From Desulfocapsa sp. (lineage in GTDB: Bacteria; Desulfobacterota; Desulfobulbia; Desulfobulbales; Desulfocapsaceae): 7,201 nucleotides of DNA. The stretch is from the NCBI GenBank assembly GCA_029942265.1, contig JAOZTO010000123.1, positions 1 to 7,201 of the forward strand, in the 5' to 3' direction. Below the pieces are notes generated by a model. It saw only the letters and a program-made list of their open reading frames with translations, did no database searches and was not told the DNA's origin. Of this stretch, positions 5,750 through 7,201 are shown in pieces. How positions within the stretch are numbered: position 1 is the stretch's first letter; each line of letters begins with the position of its first letter. Position numbers and translations under genes: made by a program.

Positions 5750-7123
5750 ATGAAAAAAATATTAATTCTAGGGGCTGGTCTTGTGGCAGGTCCCGCTGTT
5801 CGATACCTGCTTGAACGAACAGAGTTTCATGTAATAGTTGCAGATCAGTATGTGCAAAACTGTGACAAGCTGATCGCTGGCCATAAAAATGGAAAGGCTG
5901 TTGAACTGGACTGTTCGGATAGTCAGGCTTTGGTTAAGGAAATAAAAGAAGTGGACACAGTTGTTAGCCTGTTGCCGTGGACAATGCATGCCACTGTTGC
6001 CAAAATGTGTCTGGAGCATAAAAAGCATCTTGTGACAGCTTCTTATGTGAAAGAGGATATGCAGGCAATGGATGCTGAAGCAAAAGCAAAAGGTTTATGT
6101 TTTTTGAATGAATCCGGTGTTGATCCTGGGATTGATCACATGTCTGCAATGCAGATCATCAACTCTGTAAAAGAATCCGGAAAAAAGGTAAAAAGTTTTT
6201 ATTCGTATTGTGGCGGTTTGCCTGCCCTTGACTCCAACAATAATCCATTGGGCTATAAGTTTTCCTGGAGTCCGGAAGGAGCCTTGCTTGCCGCAACAAA
6301 CGATGGTAAGTATTTGGATAATAATACAATTATTGAGGTAAGTGGTGAAGAATTATTTAACCATTACTGGCTCAAATCCATCCCGGGTGCAGGTGTATTT
6401 GAAGCCTATGTGAACCGAGATTCTCTACCCTATCTTGACATTTATGGGCTTGATGATGTTGATGGTATGTATCGGGGAACATTAAGAAATGTTGGTTCCT
6501 GTGAAACCTGGAGTTTCTTAAAAAAACTTGGGCTTCTAAATCAGCAAATGATGTTTGACTTCAATGAAATAACACCTAATCAGGTGATGGCCAATATCGT
6601 CAATTGCAAGCAAGGCAGTACTCGTAAGGCTGTTGCAGAGTACCTGAATCTCCCTCTTTACTCTCTTATTCTGAAAAAGCTAGAATGGTTGGGGCTGTTT
6701 TCAAAACGAAAACTGGACATGGGGACAGCATCGGTTTTTCAGATGCTTGCCCACACACTACAGAAAAAGCTTATCTACGATGAGGGAGAGCGTGATCTAT
6801 TAGTCATGCACCATGAATTTGAAGTCCTGGACCAGGAAAATAAGATTTCCAGAATTCAGTCGACTCTGACAGATAAAGGCATTCCCGGTGGCGATAGCTC
6901 TATGGCAAGAACTGTTGGATATCCTGTGGGGATTTCTGCACGTTTAATCACTGAAGGAAAGATTAAACAGACAGGAGTTCATATTCCTGTTTTACCGGAA
7001 TTTTACGAACCAATCCTGAAAGAACTTGAAAGTGTAGGCATCAGTTTTACTGAACGATACCCTGAATATAATGAAGAAGACAATTATTGGGGCGACTGGT
7101 GTTATGAAGAACCGACTGAGTAG
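5750..7123 (+). CDS. Saccharopine dehydrogenase, L-glutamate-forming (LYS9 type)
   Basis: This 457-aa protein resembles yeast LYS9 (446 aa) along its length. It has an N-terminal Rossmann fold with GAGLVAGP at 8-15, then VSLLPWTMH, ESGVDPGIDH (D125, D129, H130), SYCGGLPA at 152-159, NPLGYKFSWSPEG and, near the end, GGDSSMARTVGYPVGI. The family interconverts saccharopine with 2-aminoadipate 6-semialdehyde plus glutamate using NAD(P). At the end of the second beta strand it has D32-Q33 where yeast LYS9 has Cys-Arg; an acidic residue there usually goes with NAD rather than NADP, which would suit degradation. The partner lysine-ketoglutarate reductase and the semialdehyde dehydrogenase are not in the window. 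It is set off from the thiolase by 43 bp but has the same strand and no terminator between, so it is likely in the same operon. Use in lysine synthesis cannot be ruled out from sequence. Confidence 0.9.
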   Translation: MKKILILGAGLVAGPAVRYLLERTEFHVIVADQYVQNCDKLIAGHKNGKAVELDCSDSQALVKEIKEVDTVVSLLPWTMHATVAKMCLEHKKHLVTASYVKEDMQAMDAEAKAKGLCFLNESGVDPGIDHMSAMQIINSVKESGKKVKSFYSYCGGLPALDSNNNPLGYKFSWSPEGALLAATNDGKYLDNNTIIEVSGEELFNHYWLKSIPGAGVFEAYVNRDSLPYLDIYGLDDVDGMYRGTLRNVGSCETWSFLKKLGLLNQQMMFDFNEITPNQVMANIVNCKQGSTRKAVAEYLNLPLYSLILKKLEWLGLFSKRKLDMGTASVFQMLAHTLQKKLIYDEGERDLLVMHHEFEVLDQENKISRIQSTLTDKGIPGGDSSMARTVGYPVGISARLITEGKIKQTGVHIPVLPEFYEPILKELESVGISFTERYPEYNEEDNYWGDWCYEEPTE

Positions 7124-7165
7124 TTTCAAGTAACTATTCAGCTGCCCCCCATCTTCGCCCATTTG

Positions 7166-7200
7166 GACATTCTCACATAGCAAACTATGCTTCGAATGTC
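7166..7200. repeat. Imperfect inverted repeat downstream of the operon, cut by the window end
   Basis: GACATTC at 7166-7172 pairs with GAATGTC at 7194-7200, and CATAG at 7176-7180 pairs with CTATG at 7185-7189 around a CAAA loop. A small unpaired zone separates the two stems. It starts 42 bases after the last stop codon and could be part of a terminator or of a dispersed intergenic palindromic repeat. No T-run is visible before the sequence ends, so termination cannot be judged. The stretch 7124-7165 before it shows a run of six C but no gene. Confidence 0.45.
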
Positions 7201-7201
7201 A

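Overview
The window holds one co-directional block of six genes on the + strand, preceded by a 184-bp leader and followed by 78 bp of unfinished intergenic DNA. Base composition is moderately AT-rich. Genes overlap or nearly touch, and most have clear Shine-Dalgarno sites, so this is bacterial DNA. The closest relatives I recognise (PcaI/PcaJ/PcaF-type enzymes, a KamA-family radical SAM enzyme, a LYS9-type saccharopine dehydrogenase) suit a proteobacterium or desulfobacterium-like Gram-negative, but nothing here fixes the taxon.

Layout: 1-184 is a leader with a perfect 20-bp palindrome (129-148) lying over a plausible -10 box. 185-1798 is a KamA-family (lysine 2,3-aminomutase-like) radical SAM/PLP enzyme. 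1795-2505 and 2502-3155 are the two subunits of a 3-oxoadipate-type CoA-transferase. 3200-4504 is a class III aminotransferase of the glutamate-1-semialdehyde aminomutase/beta-amino-acid group. 4507-5706 is a PcaF/PaaJ-type 3-oxoadipyl-CoA thiolase. 5750-7123 is a saccharopine dehydrogenase of the glutamate-forming (LYS9) type. The window ends inside an inverted-repeat structure at 7166-7200.

Taken together, the six enzymes suggest a lysine (2-aminoadipate) degradation route that I do not know as a described pathway. Saccharopine is split to 2-aminoadipate semialdehyde and glutamate by the last gene. The semialdehyde is oxidised to 2-aminoadipate by an enzyme not in the window. The radical SAM aminomutase moves the amino group from C2 to C3, giving 3-aminoadipate. 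The class III aminotransferase makes 3-oxoadipate, PcaIJ makes 3-oxoadipyl-CoA, and the thiolase yields succinyl-CoA plus acetyl-CoA. The carbon count (C6 to C4 + C2) closes, and the thiolase regenerates the succinyl-CoA the transferase would use. In a by-eye alignment the radical SAM protein lacks both aspartates that hold the lysine epsilon-amino group in lysine 2,3-aminomutase and has an arginine beside one of those positions, which fits a dicarboxylic substrate. The enzyme families are well supported. The pathway is an inference from gene content and needs biochemical proof.
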